Below, piece after piece: positions 34,886-43,603 of a stretch of 64,000 nucleotides of DNA. Both the position numbers and the translations under genes were made by a program. Each line of letters starts with the position of its first letter. Positions within the stretch are counted from its first letter, which is position 1. Below the pieces are notes generated by a model. That model saw only the letters and a program-made list of their open reading frames with translations. It was not told the DNA's origin and made no database searches. The DNA is from Haloplanus natans DSM 17983 (GTDB lineage Archaea > Halobacteriota > Halobacteria > Halobacteriales > Haloferacaceae). Where the stretch lies: NCBI RefSeq assembly GCF_000427685.1, contig NZ_KE386573.1:248001-312000 (forward strand). The letters are read 5' to 3'.

Positions 34886-35095
34886 CTACCCGAGGAACAC
34901 GTCGACGATGTCGCTACCCTGTGAGCCCACGTCGCGGTACAGTTCCGAGTAGCCACACGAGGTACACGACACCACTTTGAACGAGTTGGTCTGGATGTCG
35001 AACATCTTGCTGAGGCCGCCGCCAGTGGTCGAAATCTTTCCCACGTCGGTCTCGGTGTGGCCGCATTTCGGGCAGCCGCGGTCTTCGGTGTCCAT
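34886..35095 (-). CDS. Zinc-ribbon protein (zinc_ribbon_13/DUF2082 type)
   Basis: This 69-aa protein has four zinc cysteines at 8, 11, 44 and 47 (GCPKCG and CTSCG). The segment ISTTGGGLSKMFDIQTNSFKVVSC ends in YSELYR and DIVDVFLG. That full pattern is the nucleic-acid-binding-like zinc ribbon found in bacteria and archaea. The function is not known. It is the first gene of a two-gene unit with the small membrane protein downstream. Confidence 0.85.
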   Translation of the reverse strand: MDTEDRGCPKCGHTETDVGKISTTGGGLSKMFDIQTNSFKVVSCTSCGYSELYRDVGSQGSDIVDVFLG

Positions 35096-35173
35096 GAGTG
35101 ACGACTCGGGAGGCTCCCCTCAAAAACCGGCGGTGACTCAAACGCCGGTTCGTGCGAACCGTTCACACGAGCG

Positions 35174-36106
35174 TCAGGAGTTGTTGTCGTAGACGGTCTC
35201 GGCGGTGGTGGCGCGACTCGACGCCAGGTCGAGCATGTCGCTCGCCACGTCCTCGAAGGCGTCGGCCCGGTCCGGAAGCTCCGAGAGCCGTTCGTCGAGC
35301 CGGTCTTCGACATCGCTGAGGAGTTCGTACGCCTGATCGGCCTTCTCCGCGGCCTCCTCGGGTCGGTTCTCGTCGACGGCGTCTCGCGCCTCGACGATCA
35401 GCGAAATCCCTTCGTGGAGGTCGGTGGCGTCGTCTCCGAGCGCGGCGAGTACGTCCGCCTCGTCGGTTAGCTGACCGACTTTCGAGCTGTACTCGTCGCC
35501 GCTGATGGCGTCGACTACGGCCGCGCTGTCGGCGTCCATCTCCTCTCGAATCGTGGCGGTCGGCTCCGACACCTCGTCGTTCGCCGTCTCGACCCGTTCG
35601 ATGTCCGCCTCGGCCTCGTCGAGGTCGCGTTCGTCGAGGTGGGTGTACGCCTCCGTGAGCGCATCGTGGCCGTCGATGAGCCACGACTGGGCGTCGGCCG
35701 CCAGCGTGAGAAACCGCTGCATCGTATCGAGCGACGCGATGGTCGCCCGCTGTTCGTCGGTGTTCGCGTCCGCCTCGGCGGCGGCGATGGCCCGCTGTAC
35801 CCGGTCGAGACGGAGGAGCACGTCCCGAGCGCGGAACTCATCGGTCTCGGCGGTCACCGACAGGAGGTCGTCGGTGACGCCGCCGGTGTAGACGTAGACG
35901 GCCTCGGTGAGGCGGTCCTGCGCGTCGTCGATGTGCTGGGCCGCCTCGGGCGACGCCTCCGGTTCGGGCGTCGGGGTCGGTTCGGGTGTTTCGGTCGGGG
36001 TCGGTTCGGAAGTCTCGGTCGCCGTGGGCGTCGGCTGGCTCTGCTGGCCGCCGAAGCAGCCGGCCACGAGAGGGGTCAGGGCGACGAGGAACGCGCGTCG
36101 ATCCAT
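35174..36106 (-). CDS. Lipoprotein with coiled-coil/helical domain
   Basis: The 310-aa product begins MDRRAFLVALTPLVAGCFGG: a signal peptide with an Arg pair and a lipobox ending at Cys17, so it should be exported (likely Tat) and lipid-anchored outside. A Thr/Pro/Glu-rich linker covers about residues 22-50. The rest is almost all helix with many Ala, Glu and Asp (HIDDAQDRLTEAVYVYT, RAIAAAEADANTDEQRATI). The function is unknown. An AT-rich gap of about 160 nt separates it from the next gene. Confidence 0.82.
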   Translation of the reverse strand: MDRRAFLVALTPLVAGCFGGQQSQPTPTATETSEPTPTETPEPTPTPEPEASPEAAQHIDDAQDRLTEAVYVYTGGVTDDLLSVTAETDEFRARDVLLRLDRVQRAIAAAEADANTDEQRATIASLDTMQRFLTLAADAQSWLIDGHDALTEAYTHLDERDLDEAEADIERVETANDEVSEPTATIREEMDADSAAVVDAISGDEYSSKVGQLTDEADVLAALGDDATDLHEGISLIVEARDAVDENRPEEAAEKADQAYELLSDVEDRLDERLSELPDRADAFEDVASDMLDLASSRATTAETVYDNNS

Positions 36107-36269
36107 GTTCGGTGCCTACGCGTCGATAGAGTAAAGCATATCGATACTGTCAGACGCGTGTTAGACGTGAAACTGCCGAAAAACGTCTTTCGAGTCGTGC
36201 TGTGCGACGGGCGTCAGACACATATCAGATTTTGATAGAAATTTATACGTCGTCGTCGCCGCACAGTTC

Positions 36270-37004
36270 GTGACGATGACCCTCCTCGGCACGTCGGGCG
36301 CTGCCCGCTCGCGAGCGGCCGCGCTCGTGGTCTCGCTGTTGGTCGCCATCACCGCGTGGAACGCCACGCTCAATACCCTCCTCGCCCGGTCCGGGCTGGC
36401 CTCGGCCATGCAGGTCGCCTACGAGCCGACGCTGCCTCTCACGGCGCTCGGGGCGGTCGGGGGCCTCGCCGTCGCCACCGTCGCTGCTGTCGCCGTTCTC
36501 GCGGCGCTAGCGCGGACTGTCGCCCCCGACGGCGACGCCCTCGGCGGGAACGAGACGATCGGTGAGACGGTGCTCGCCTACGCCCGCGCCGTCGTCGTCG
36601 CCGTCGGCGGTGTCGTCGCCGCGGCCGTCGGCCTCGGACTCCTCGTCGTCCCCGGCCTCGTCGTCCTCGTCCACCTGCCGCTGGTTTTCGTCGCCGTCGC
36701 CGTCGACGGCGACCCGATCGGCCGCGCGGTCGGTCGAACCTGGGCCCGTGCCAGCGGCTCCCGTGCCCGCATCGTCGCCGTCGCCCTCGCCGTCGTCGCC
36801 GTCCCCCTGTCGCTCGCGGTGATCGCCACCCTCACCACCCTCCTGTCGCCGACCGTCGAACTCGTCCTCGGCGTCCTCGTCACGAGCGTCGCCGCCGCGG
36901 CCGGCATCGTCGCCTTCGTCGCCCTCGCCGATTCGCTCGACGGCTCGTCGGGCGGCGCCGCCCGGACCGATCGGGTCGCTCCCGGCACGTCCCGACAGCT
37001 CTGA
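36270..37004 (+). CDS. Haloarchaeal multi-pass membrane protein
   Basis: This 244-aa protein has about five to six membrane helices, with long Val/Ala runs such as VLAYARAVVVAVGGVVAAAVGLGLLV (written in parts) and a charged loop AVGRTWARASGSRARI. TTTATA at 36242-36247 lies 23-28 nt before GTG 36270 and 29-34 nt before ATG 36276, so the leaderless GTG start is favoured. The C-terminus is short and Ser/Gly rich. It resembles the glycerophosphodiester/DUF7847-like membrane domains only by its helix pattern; I do not assign a function. Confidence 0.68.
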   Translation: MTMTLLGTSGAARSRAAALVVSLLVAITAWNATLNTLLARSGLASAMQVAYEPTLPLTALGAVGGLAVATVAAVAVLAALARTVAPDGDALGGNETIGETVLAYARAVVVAVGGVVAAAVGLGLLVVPGLVVLVHLPLVFVAVAVDGDPIGRAVGRTWARASGSRARIVAVALAVVAVPLSLAVIATLTTLLSPTVELVLGVLVTSVAAAAGIVAFVALADSLDGSSGGAARTDRVAPGTSRQL

Positions 37005-37016
37005 TCGGCTCCGCCC

Positions 37017-37370
37017 ATGACACGCATCGTCCACGACGGCGACGGCGACACCCGCGTCCTCGCCACGGACGTTCGCGTCGCCGACTCCTTTCTCGCCAGG
37101 GCGCGCGGGCTGATGTTCCGCCGCTCCTTTCCCGACGGGTCGGCGCTCGTCTTCCCGTTCGGTCGCCCCGCCCCCCGAACCCTGCATATGGTCGGCGTCC
37201 CGTTCGACATCGACGCCGTCTGGCTCCGCGGCGGCCGGGTCGAGCGGGTCAGTCGCCTGTCGGCGTGGACGGGTCTCGGCCGGGCGGCCGCCGACACCGT
37301 GATCGAACTGCCCGCCGGCGCCGCCGACGGCGTCCGCGAGGAGGACACCGTCCGCGTCGACGACGGGTGA
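37017..37370 (+). CDS. DUF192 family protein
   Basis: This 117-aa protein matches DUF192: ADSFLARARGLMFRRSFPDGSALVFPF, then TLHMVGVPFDIDAVWLRGG, which is the conserved H-M-VPFDI core. No signal peptide is present, unlike many bacterial members, so this copy is cytoplasmic. The function is unknown; some members are small solute-binding or envelope proteins. The ATG at 37017 lies 12 nt after the previous stop, so it may be in the same operon. Confidence 0.85.
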   Translation: MTRIVHDGDGDTRVLATDVRVADSFLARARGLMFRRSFPDGSALVFPFGRPAPRTLHMVGVPFDIDAVWLRGGRVERVSRLSAWTGLGRAAADTVIELPAGAADGVREEDTVRVDDG

Positions 37371-37417
37371 TGGACGCCGGCACGACAATTTATGATCCCT
37401 GCCCGCCCCCGAACGGT

Positions 37418-37756
37418 ATGGACATTCGTTCGTACGACGACACGGCGATGACCGAAGCGGTGCCGGACGTGCGCCTCTCGCAACTGGCCGCGGGCGAGAA
37501 GACGAGCGTACAGGGCTACGTCATCGACCCCGGCGCCGAGGTACCCGAACACAGCCATCCACACGAGCAGGCGGGCTATGCCTGGCGCGGCGAGGCGGTC
37601 TTCATCATCGACGGCGAGGAACACGCCGTCTCGGCGGGTGACTCCTACGTCATCCCCGGCGGCGACCCTCACCGGGTCGAAAACCGTGGCGACGAACCCT
37701 TCGAGGGCGTCGATATCTTCAGCCCACCGCGGACCGATCCGGACTGGAAGGACTAG
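37418..37756 (+). CDS. Cupin-domain protein
   Basis: This 112-aa single cupin has metal ligands His45, His47 and probably Glu50 in PEHSHPHEQ (motif 1) and His85 in GGDPHRVEN (motif 2). AATTTATGAT at about 37387-37396 sits about 25 nt before the ATG, so the message is probably leaderless. Its enzymatic role is not clear; single cupins bind small molecules or act as dioxygenases or isomerases. It ends 4 nt into the convergent lysS stop. Confidence 0.88.
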   Translation: MDIRSYDDTAMTEAVPDVRLSQLAAGEKTSVQGYVIDPGAEVPEHSHPHEQAGYAWRGEAVFIIDGEEHAVSAGDSYVIPGGDPHRVENRGDEPFEGVDIFSPPRTDPDWKD

Positions 37757-39360
37757 CCCTCTCGCCGCAGCCGCTTCACCACGAACGACTCGTCGAGTTC
37801 GCCGAGGAACTCGCCCAGACGCGGCCCCTCGGTGTCGTCGAAGAAGAGCCGATAGCCCGCGGCGAAGAAGTCGCCCACCTCGACGCCGTGAGCACGCGGT
37901 ATCTCGTACATCTGGCCCTGAATCTCCTCGCCGTCGTGGCCCTCGGCCACGAAGTCGGCGAGGTCGGAAAGCGCCGCGACCACGCTGTCGTCGAAGTCGG
38001 TTTCGGGCAGTTCGGCCTGCAGGCGGTAGTTGTAGGCGTTGTCCATGCGCTCGGCCCAGGTGCGTGCGCGCTCGACTCGCGCCAGCGCCGCCTCCACCGC
38101 CCACGCCGGCGTGTCGTCGTCGAAAAAGCCCTGATTGCGCGCCATCCGCACTCGAAGGTCGCGGTCGTCGGTCATGCCAAGCACCGCGGCGAAGGTGTAC
38201 GGGAGGCGCACCCGCTTTTCGCGCACCTCGTCGACGAGGTAAGGGTAGGCCCGCTCCGCGAGGGGTTCGAGGTCCGCGTCCGCCTCCTCGCCGAAGTAGA
38301 CGCGCTCGAAGCGGTCGAACTCGTCGACCAGCAGGTCGATACGCGCCACGTCGAAGTCCTTGGCGCGCTTGGGGTTGCGGACGAAGAAGTAGCGAAGCAC
38401 CTCGGGTTCGAGGAGGGCGAGCACCTCGTCGACGGTGACGACGTTGCCCGCCGAGGAGGAGAGCGGTTCGCCGTTGAGCGTGAACCACTCGTAGGTCATC
38501 GGGACCGGCGGCTCGATACCGAGCACCCGGCGGGCGATCTCCTCGCCGCTGGGCCACGAGCCCTCCGCGTGGTCCTTCCCGAAGGGTTCGAAGTCGACGC
38601 CGAGGACCGTCCACTGTGCGGGCCACTCGAAGCGCCAGGGGAGTTTGCCCTCCCGCAACGTGGCCGTCCCCGCGTGTCCACAGCCGTCGATGTGGTCGCC
38701 GCCGGCGTCGAGGCCGGAGCAGACGTAGTCGACGGTCCCCGCCTCCAGGTCGACGCCGCGCACGTCCTGGGTGAGCCGCCCGCACTCCGAACACTGCGGC
38801 ATGAAGGGGACGTAGTCCTCGTCGACCCCGTCCTGGTATTCGGCGAGCACCTCGCGGGCCAGGTCGCGCTTTTCGAGCACGTCCCGCGTAACGGCCTCGA
38901 ACTCACCGGATTCGTAGAGGTCGGTGTTCGACACCAGTTCCACCTCGACGTCGACGGCCGCGGCGCTCCGGGCCAGCAGGTCGGTGAAGTGGTCTCCGTA
39001 GGAGTCGCTCTCGCCGACGGGGTCGGGGATGTCCGTGTAGGGTACCCCGAGGTTCCGTCCCAGCGCCCCCGCGTCGATGTCGCCGAGGCCGACGAGGTTC
39101 CAGTCCGCGTCGGCGAGGGTCCGGGGGACGCTCCGTAGGGCGTCGCGGTCGTCGCTCGTGAACACCTGCCGGACCTCGTGGCCGCGTTCCCGGAGGACGC
39201 TCGCGACGAAGTAGCCGCGCATGATCTCGTTGAAGTGGCCGAGGTGGGGGACGCCGGAGGGCGAGACCCCGCCCTTGATGACGATGGGGTCCTCGGGCTT
39301 TCGTGCCTCGATTTCGTCCGCGATGTCGTCGGCCCAGAAGGCGTTGTGGTCGTCGCTCAT
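37753..39360 (-). CDS. lysS: Lysyl-tRNA synthetase, class I
   Basis: Most archaea use this class I enzyme instead of the bacterial class II LysRS. The 535-aa product has the HIGH-type motif HLGH at residues 39-42, and PLSSSAGNVV, the KMSKS-like loop. CSECGRLTQDV and a later Cys pair (CSGLDAGGDHIDGCG) mark the zinc-binding insert. I chose ATG 39360 because it overlaps the pyrH stop (ATGA); GTG 39366 is also in frame. The two genes are coupled. Confidence 0.94.
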   Translation of the reverse strand: MSDDHNAFWADDIADEIEARKPEDPIVIKGGVSPSGVPHLGHFNEIMRGYFVASVLRERGHEVRQVFTSDDRDALRSVPRTLADADWNLVGLGDIDAGALGRNLGVPYTDIPDPVGESDSYGDHFTDLLARSAAAVDVEVELVSNTDLYESGEFEAVTRDVLEKRDLAREVLAEYQDGVDEDYVPFMPQCSECGRLTQDVRGVDLEAGTVDYVCSGLDAGGDHIDGCGHAGTATLREGKLPWRFEWPAQWTVLGVDFEPFGKDHAEGSWPSGEEIARRVLGIEPPVPMTYEWFTLNGEPLSSSAGNVVTVDEVLALLEPEVLRYFFVRNPKRAKDFDVARIDLLVDEFDRFERVYFGEEADADLEPLAERAYPYLVDEVREKRVRLPYTFAAVLGMTDDRDLRVRMARNQGFFDDDTPAWAVEAALARVERARTWAERMDNAYNYRLQAELPETDFDDSVVAALSDLADFVAEGHDGEEIQGQMYEIPRAHGVEVGDFFAAGYRLFFDDTEGPRLGEFLGELDESFVVKRLRREG

Positions 39361-40067
39361 GTCCACCGCTCCGGTTCGTGACTCCCCTCGGGAATCACGT
39401 CGGTGCCGGAATGCTCGCCCCCGAGGACGGCGTCCGCGACCCGTTCGGGATCGGTCCCGTCGAGGACGATCGTCCGCATCGTCGAGCGCTCGATGAGTTT
39501 CGCCGCCAGCAGGTCGACCGGTGCCGACGCCCCGGCGCCGCGACTCATCGGCGCCACGAGGTCGACGAGTTCCGTTCCCGAGAGCCGGGGGTACTGCTCG
39601 GCGTCGGGGTCACCGTCGGGGTCGGCGCTGAACACGCCGTCGACGCTCGTGGCGTAGACGAGGAGGTCGGCGTCGACGTATTCGGCCAGCGCCGCGGCGA
39701 CGGCGTCGGTCGTCTGCCCGGGCATGACACCGCCCATGACGGCCACGTCGCCCCGGCGGAGCGCCTCGCCGGCCGCCTCGTAGTCGCGAGCGGGCGAGGG
39801 TGCGGAGACGTCGCCGAGTGCCGCGATCAGCAGGCGGGCGTTGATCCGCGTCACGTCGATGCCGACCTGGTCCAACTGTACCTCGTTGGCGCCGAGGCGA
39901 CGCGCCGCCCCGATGTAGTCGCGGGCGACGCCGCCACCGCCCACCACCGCGCCGACTTCGCAGTCCGCCTCGACGAGACGTTCGACCGCCGCCGCGTGGC
40001 CCGCGACGCGGTCGGCGTCGAGGTCGGGCGCGAGGACGCTCCCGCCGATGGAGATGACCACTCGCAT
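39357..40067 (-). CDS. pyrH: Uridylate kinase (UMP kinase)
   Basis: UMP kinase makes UDP in the pyrimidine pathway. The 236-aa archaeal PyrH has the amino acid kinase fold with VVISIGGSVLAPDLD, VVGGGGVARDYIGAARRLGA, QLDQVGIDVTRINARLL and YATSVDGVFSADP. Its TGA overlaps the lysS ATG, so lysS follows in the same operon. UTP feedback is common in this family but cannot be read from sequence. Confidence 0.94.
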   Translation of the reverse strand: MRVVISIGGSVLAPDLDADRVAGHAAAVERLVEADCEVGAVVGGGGVARDYIGAARRLGANEVQLDQVGIDVTRINARLLIAALGDVSAPSPARDYEAAGEALRRGDVAVMGGVMPGQTTDAVAAALAEYVDADLLVYATSVDGVFSADPDGDPDAEQYPRLSGTELVDLVAPMSRGAGASAPVDLLAAKLIERSTMRTIVLDGTDPERVADAVLGGEHSGTDVIPEGSHEPERWT

Positions 40068-40186
40068 TGGCCTTCGGTTGCCGCGATGCCGGCTTAAGGG
40101 TTGTCAAGCGGTCCCCGCTTCGGTACGCGTCCGCGTGCCTCGCGCCGTCGAGACACTGTTAAGGGTCCGCGTGCGCTTCCCCACGT

Positions 40187-40966
40187 ATGAAAACCCTCAA
40201 TCTCGTCGGCCCCGACGCCGTGGAGGTGGCCGACCGACTCGTCCCGCGACTCGACGGCCGGGTCGCCACCGTCGAGACGCTCCCCGAGACGGCCGCCCGC
40301 GACACCGACGCCGGCGCGGCATACGGCCTCTCACCCGACGGCTCGTGGATCGGCGCGGGCGACGGTCGTGACCTGCCCAACCTGCTCGACGACCTCGTCC
40401 CGGAGTTCGACTACGCCCTCACCGTCGGCTTCGCGGACGCCCGTCTCCCGACGGTCGCCATCGGGGACGCCGACCCCGCCGGCGACGTTATCCTCACCCT
40501 CGCCGACGCCGCCGCCGACCTCGATCCGGTGCTCGACGCCGCCGCCGACCTCGATCCCCGAATCACCCTCGAATCGCTCGTCGACCGGGCGAAAGCCTCA
40601 CCACTCGCGGAGCGATCGGGCGCCATCGCGACGTTCACCGGGCGCGTCCGCGTGAAAGACGCCGCGGACGACACGCCGACTACGCACCTGGAGTTCGAGA
40701 AGTACGAGGGCGTCGCTGCCGACCGGATGCGGGCCATCCGCGAGGAACTCGAAGCCCGTGACGGCGTGTTCGAGGTGCTGATGCACCACCGAACGGGCGT
40801 CATCCGCGAGGGGGAGGACATCGTGTTCGTCGTCGTCCTCGCCGGCCACCGCGAGGAGGCGTTTCGAACCGTCGAGGACGGCATCAACCGTCTGAAAGAC
40901 GAGGTCCCGATCTTCAAAAAGGAAACCACCGAAAACGAGGAGTTCTGGATTCACGAGCGGCCCTGA
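40187..40966 (+). CDS. moaE: Molybdopterin synthase catalytic subunit with degenerate MobB-like N-terminus
   Basis: The C-terminal 130 residues are MoaE, which adds sulfur to precursor Z: IATFTGRVRVKD, HLEFEKYEGVAADRMRAIREEL, VLMHHRTGVIREGED and the Lys-rich VPIFKKETTENEEFWIH active-site region. The N-terminal 120 residues (MKTLNLVGPDAVEVADRLVP) resemble MobB, but the P-loop GKT is gone. Fusions of this kind occur in haloarchaea. Its partner MoaD is not in the window; mobA is at 47131. Confidence 0.9.
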   Translation: MKTLNLVGPDAVEVADRLVPRLDGRVATVETLPETAARDTDAGAAYGLSPDGSWIGAGDGRDLPNLLDDLVPEFDYALTVGFADARLPTVAIGDADPAGDVILTLADAAADLDPVLDAAADLDPRITLESLVDRAKASPLAERSGAIATFTGRVRVKDAADDTPTTHLEFEKYEGVAADRMRAIREELEARDGVFEVLMHHRTGVIREGEDIVFVVVLAGHREEAFRTVEDGINRLKDEVPIFKKETTENEEFWIHERP

Positions 40967-41047
40967 TCCCCCGGAACGATCGCGATTTCGGCCGTATTAA
41001 TTCTCAACTCTATTTTCTGGAAACGAAGTCTTTGGAGAGATTATAAA

Positions 41048-41143
41048 ATGTCTCGTGGTCCAATAAAACGTCTTAAAGATTTCACGAAAGTGGGTAAATC
41101 GATAAAACTGGCCGAACTGCTCCGAACGTTCCTCCCTTTATAA
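41048..41143 (+). CDS. Possible 31-aa basic peptide in an AT-rich islet
   Basis: From ATG 41048 there are 31 codons ending at a TAA that overlaps the TATA box of the next gene. The product is basic and amphipathic (MSRGPIKRLKDFTKVGKSIK). About 40985-41150 is strikingly AT-rich compared with flanks, with codons unlike the genome. It may be real, foreign, or chance. No family is known. Confidence 0.25.
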   Translation: MSRGPIKRLKDFTKVGKSIKLAELLRTFLPL

Positions 41144-41181
41144 CATCCTCGGGTATGTACGTCGGATCGAGGCGACAACAA

Positions 41182-41436
41182 ATGAGCGCAACCCCAGACC
41201 CCTCCACCGGGACCGACGACAGCGCGTCGAAAGAGGAGCGCCTGAAGGAGTACCTGCTCTCGAAGGCCCAGGACGGTGAACTCTACTTCAAGAGTAAGTT
41301 CATCGCCGACGAGGTCGGTCTCTCGCCCAAAGAGATCGGTGCCCTGATGGTCAAACTCCGCGACTCCGCGACCGAACTCTCCGTCGAGAAGTGGTCGTAC
41401 ACGAGCGCGACCACCTGGCGAATCGAACCCGCGTAG
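41182..41436 (+). CDS. DUF7123 family protein
   Basis: This 84-aa soluble protein has a helical N-terminus (KEERLKEYLLSKAQDGE) and a winged-helix-like block YFKSKFIADEVGLSPKEIGALMVKLRDS, ending in WSYTSATTWRIEPA. I recall the same sequence from haloarchaeal DUF7123, possibly a small DNA-binding protein. TTTATAAC (about 41137-41144) lies upstream. The in-frame ATG at 41155 is too near the TATA box, so ATG 41182 is preferred. Confidence 0.83.
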   Translation: MSATPDPSTGTDDSASKEERLKEYLLSKAQDGELYFKSKFIADEVGLSPKEIGALMVKLRDSATELSVEKWSYTSATTWRIEPA

Positions 41437-41519
41437 GCCCCCTCGTCGCCGCTGGTCCCCGCCACGCACACGGGCCCGCTTCACGGGTTTTATACGACTG
41501 AGCGACGTACCGAATACCG

Positions 41520-42647
41520 ATGGACAGAGCCGATGGGCCGCCATTGGACGCTCTCGAAGCCGTATTTTACGTTCGCGACATCGACCGCGACGGCGACAGG
41601 CTTCGCTACTACGGCGAGCCCCTCGTTCCGCGCAGTTCGCTGGGTGACGAACTCCGGGAGCCGTTTCGCCACGCCGGCTACCGGGTCGACCTCGAAGCCG
41701 GTCGCGAACCCTACGAAACCGTCGTCGTCGCGACGCCCGCGGACGGCCGGATCGACGGGTTTCCGTGGCCCAACCTCGCCCTGTTGGTCGCGACGATGGT
41801 CTCGACGCTTTTCGTCGGCGCCTTCGCGTGGTACTACATCCCGCCGGCCGACCTCGCCGCGAACCCCCTGCTCGCCCTTCGAGCGTGGCCGTTCACGGCC
41901 GCCGTCCTCGGCGTCCTGACCGCCCACGAACTCGGTCACTACCTCGCCGGCCGATACCACGGCGTCGACGTGTCCCTCCCGTATCTCATCCCCTTCGTCG
42001 TCCCCTTCGGGACGCTCGGGGCCATCATCCGGATGCGCGGGCGGATGCCCGACCGCAAGACACTGTTCGACATCGGCGTCGCCGGCCCGCTGACCGGCCT
42101 CGTCGCCACGGTCGTCGTCACCGCCATCGGCCTCTCGCTCGACCCGATGACGATCCCGTCGAGGGTCGTCGACTCCTCCGCACAGGTCATCGTCTTCAAC
42201 AACCCGCCGCTTCTCGACCTGATCGCGACGGCCCTGGGACAGCCGACCAGCTACGCCGACCCGACCAAGACCGTCCACCCCGTCATCATCGGCGGCTGGG
42301 TAGGGATGTTCTTCACCGTCCTCAACCTCCTCCCTGTCGGCCAACTCGACGGCGGGCACATGGTCCGAGCGATGCTCGGACGGCGCCAGGAGACGGTCGC
42401 CTCGCTGGTGCCGATGGTCCTGTTCGGCCTCGCGGCCTACCTCTACTTCGTCCGCGACCTCTCGATCAACGAATCCGTCGGGTTGTGGGCCTTTTGGGGC
42501 CTGTTTGCCACGTTCATCGCGTACAACGGCCCCGCCAACCCCGCGGACGAGACGCCGCTCGGCTGGAAACGCCAGGTCGTCGGCCTCCTCACCTTCGCCC
42601 TCGGCGCCCTCTGTTTCCTGCTCGTTCCCATCCAGCTTCTGGGTTAG
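41520..42647 (+). CDS. Site-2 protease family (M50) membrane metalloprotease
   Basis: This 375-aa protease cuts within membranes, often to release regulators. It has a soluble N-terminal domain (about 1-80), then six helices. HELGH (residues 136-140: His136, Glu137, His140) and LLPVGQLDGGH near residue 278 provide the zinc site and third ligand. PYLIPFVVPFGTLGAIIRMRG is typical of the family. The substrate is unknown. It ends 4 nt into the convergent thiL gene. Confidence 0.92.
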   Translation: MDRADGPPLDALEAVFYVRDIDRDGDRLRYYGEPLVPRSSLGDELREPFRHAGYRVDLEAGREPYETVVVATPADGRIDGFPWPNLALLVATMVSTLFVGAFAWYYIPPADLAANPLLALRAWPFTAAVLGVLTAHELGHYLAGRYHGVDVSLPYLIPFVVPFGTLGAIIRMRGRMPDRKTLFDIGVAGPLTGLVATVVVTAIGLSLDPMTIPSRVVDSSAQVIVFNNPPLLDLIATALGQPTSYADPTKTVHPVIIGGWVGMFFTVLNLLPVGQLDGGHMVRAMLGRRQETVASLVPMVLFGLAAYLYFVRDLSINESVGLWAFWGLFATFIAYNGPANPADETPLGWKRQVVGLLTFALGALCFLLVPIQLLG

Positions 42648-43513
42648 TGGCTGTAGCCCCGGTCCGGAAGCGGGTCGCCGTCGGCGCGGACGCCGCCGTC
42701 GGTCACCGTTCCGATCCGTGTGATCGTGGTTTCGACCGACTCCCGAACCGCGTCGACTGCCGCCGCCGATCCGGTGAAGACGAGTTCGAAGTCCTCTCCG
42801 AAGTACGTCGAGAGGTCGCGACGCTCGCGCTCGTCGGCCGCGACGGCCTCGACGCTCGGATCGACCGGCAGCCGATCCCACTCCACCTCGAAGCCGCAGT
42901 CGCTCGCCGCGGCGAGTTGGTGCAGCGAGCGTGCGAGGCCGTCCGAGGAGTCCATCATCGCCGTCGCGACGGGGGCTAGCTGTCGGCCGGCCGCGACCCG
43001 CGGCTCGAACCGAAAGAGGTCGTTGCCCCGGTCGGCGTTCCCCCGTTCGAACTCGCGGATGGCGGCGCCCGTCCGCCCGAGCGTCCCCGTCACGTAGACC
43101 GCCTCGCCCGCCGACGCGCCCGTCCGATAGACCGGATGGTCGGTCCGGCCGACGACCGTTCCCGCGACGGTGAACTCGTCGTGGTTGTCGAGGTCGCCGC
43201 CGACGTACTCGGCGCCGGTCATCTCGCACACGTCGCTCGCGCCGTCGACGAACGCCGCTATCTCCTCGGCCTCGAACGTGGGCGCGCCGTAGGCGGCGAC
43301 GGCGGCCGTCGCGCTCGCGCCCATCGCCGCCACGTCCGATAGCGACGCGCCGATCGTCCGCCAGCCCGCGGTGTATCGGGTCGTCCCCGCCGGAAAGTCC
43401 GTCCGTTCGTGGAGCATGTCGGTCGTCACGACCAGCCCGTCGATCACCGCCGCGTCGTCGCCCGCCGCGTCGATCCGTTCGGCGAGCCGTCCCAACGCGC
43501 TCCGTTCGTCCAT
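42644..43513 (-). CDS. thiL: Thiamine-monophosphate kinase
   Basis: ThiL phosphorylates thiamine monophosphate to the active cofactor. The 289-aa PurM-like protein has GDDAAVIDG, VVTTDMLHERTDFP, GWRTIGASLSDVAAMGA, the GGDLDNHDEFTVAGTVVG segment and MDSSDGLARSLHQLA, all ThiL blocks. It is slightly shorter than the bacterial enzymes but complete. Convergent with the M50 protease gene. Confidence 0.92.
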   Translation of the reverse strand: MDERSALGRLAERIDAAGDDAAVIDGLVVTTDMLHERTDFPAGTTRYTAGWRTIGASLSDVAAMGASATAAVAAYGAPTFEAEEIAAFVDGASDVCEMTGAEYVGGDLDNHDEFTVAGTVVGRTDHPVYRTGASAGEAVYVTGTLGRTGAAIREFERGNADRGNDLFRFEPRVAAGRQLAPVATAMMDSSDGLARSLHQLAAASDCGFEVEWDRLPVDPSVEAVAADERERRDLSTYFGEDFELVFTGSAAAVDAVRESVETTITRIGTVTDGGVRADGDPLPDRGYSH

Positions 43514-43603
43514 GCACGGCGTTCACGACGAGCGAATAAAAAGCCACGACGAACGGCGGCGCGAGTCGGTGGGTTAATGGGCCGTCTCCCCTTCCCCGCA
43601 GGC

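Noticed and set aside
34691-34924. A 77-codon plus ORF beginning MSKIFDK after a good TATA box
   Set aside because: Most of it is antisense to two small genes with better patterns; only the promoter is kept as a finding.
36578-38794. A 738-codon minus-strand open frame
   Set aside because: It runs antisense to the membrane protein, DUF192 and cupin genes and out of frame in lysS; its composition is Arg/Pro-rich as expected for a shadow.
43409-43603. Longer start for the flippase-like gene, overlapping thiL
   Set aside because: The extra residues are antisense to thiL and do not look like membrane-protein sequence.
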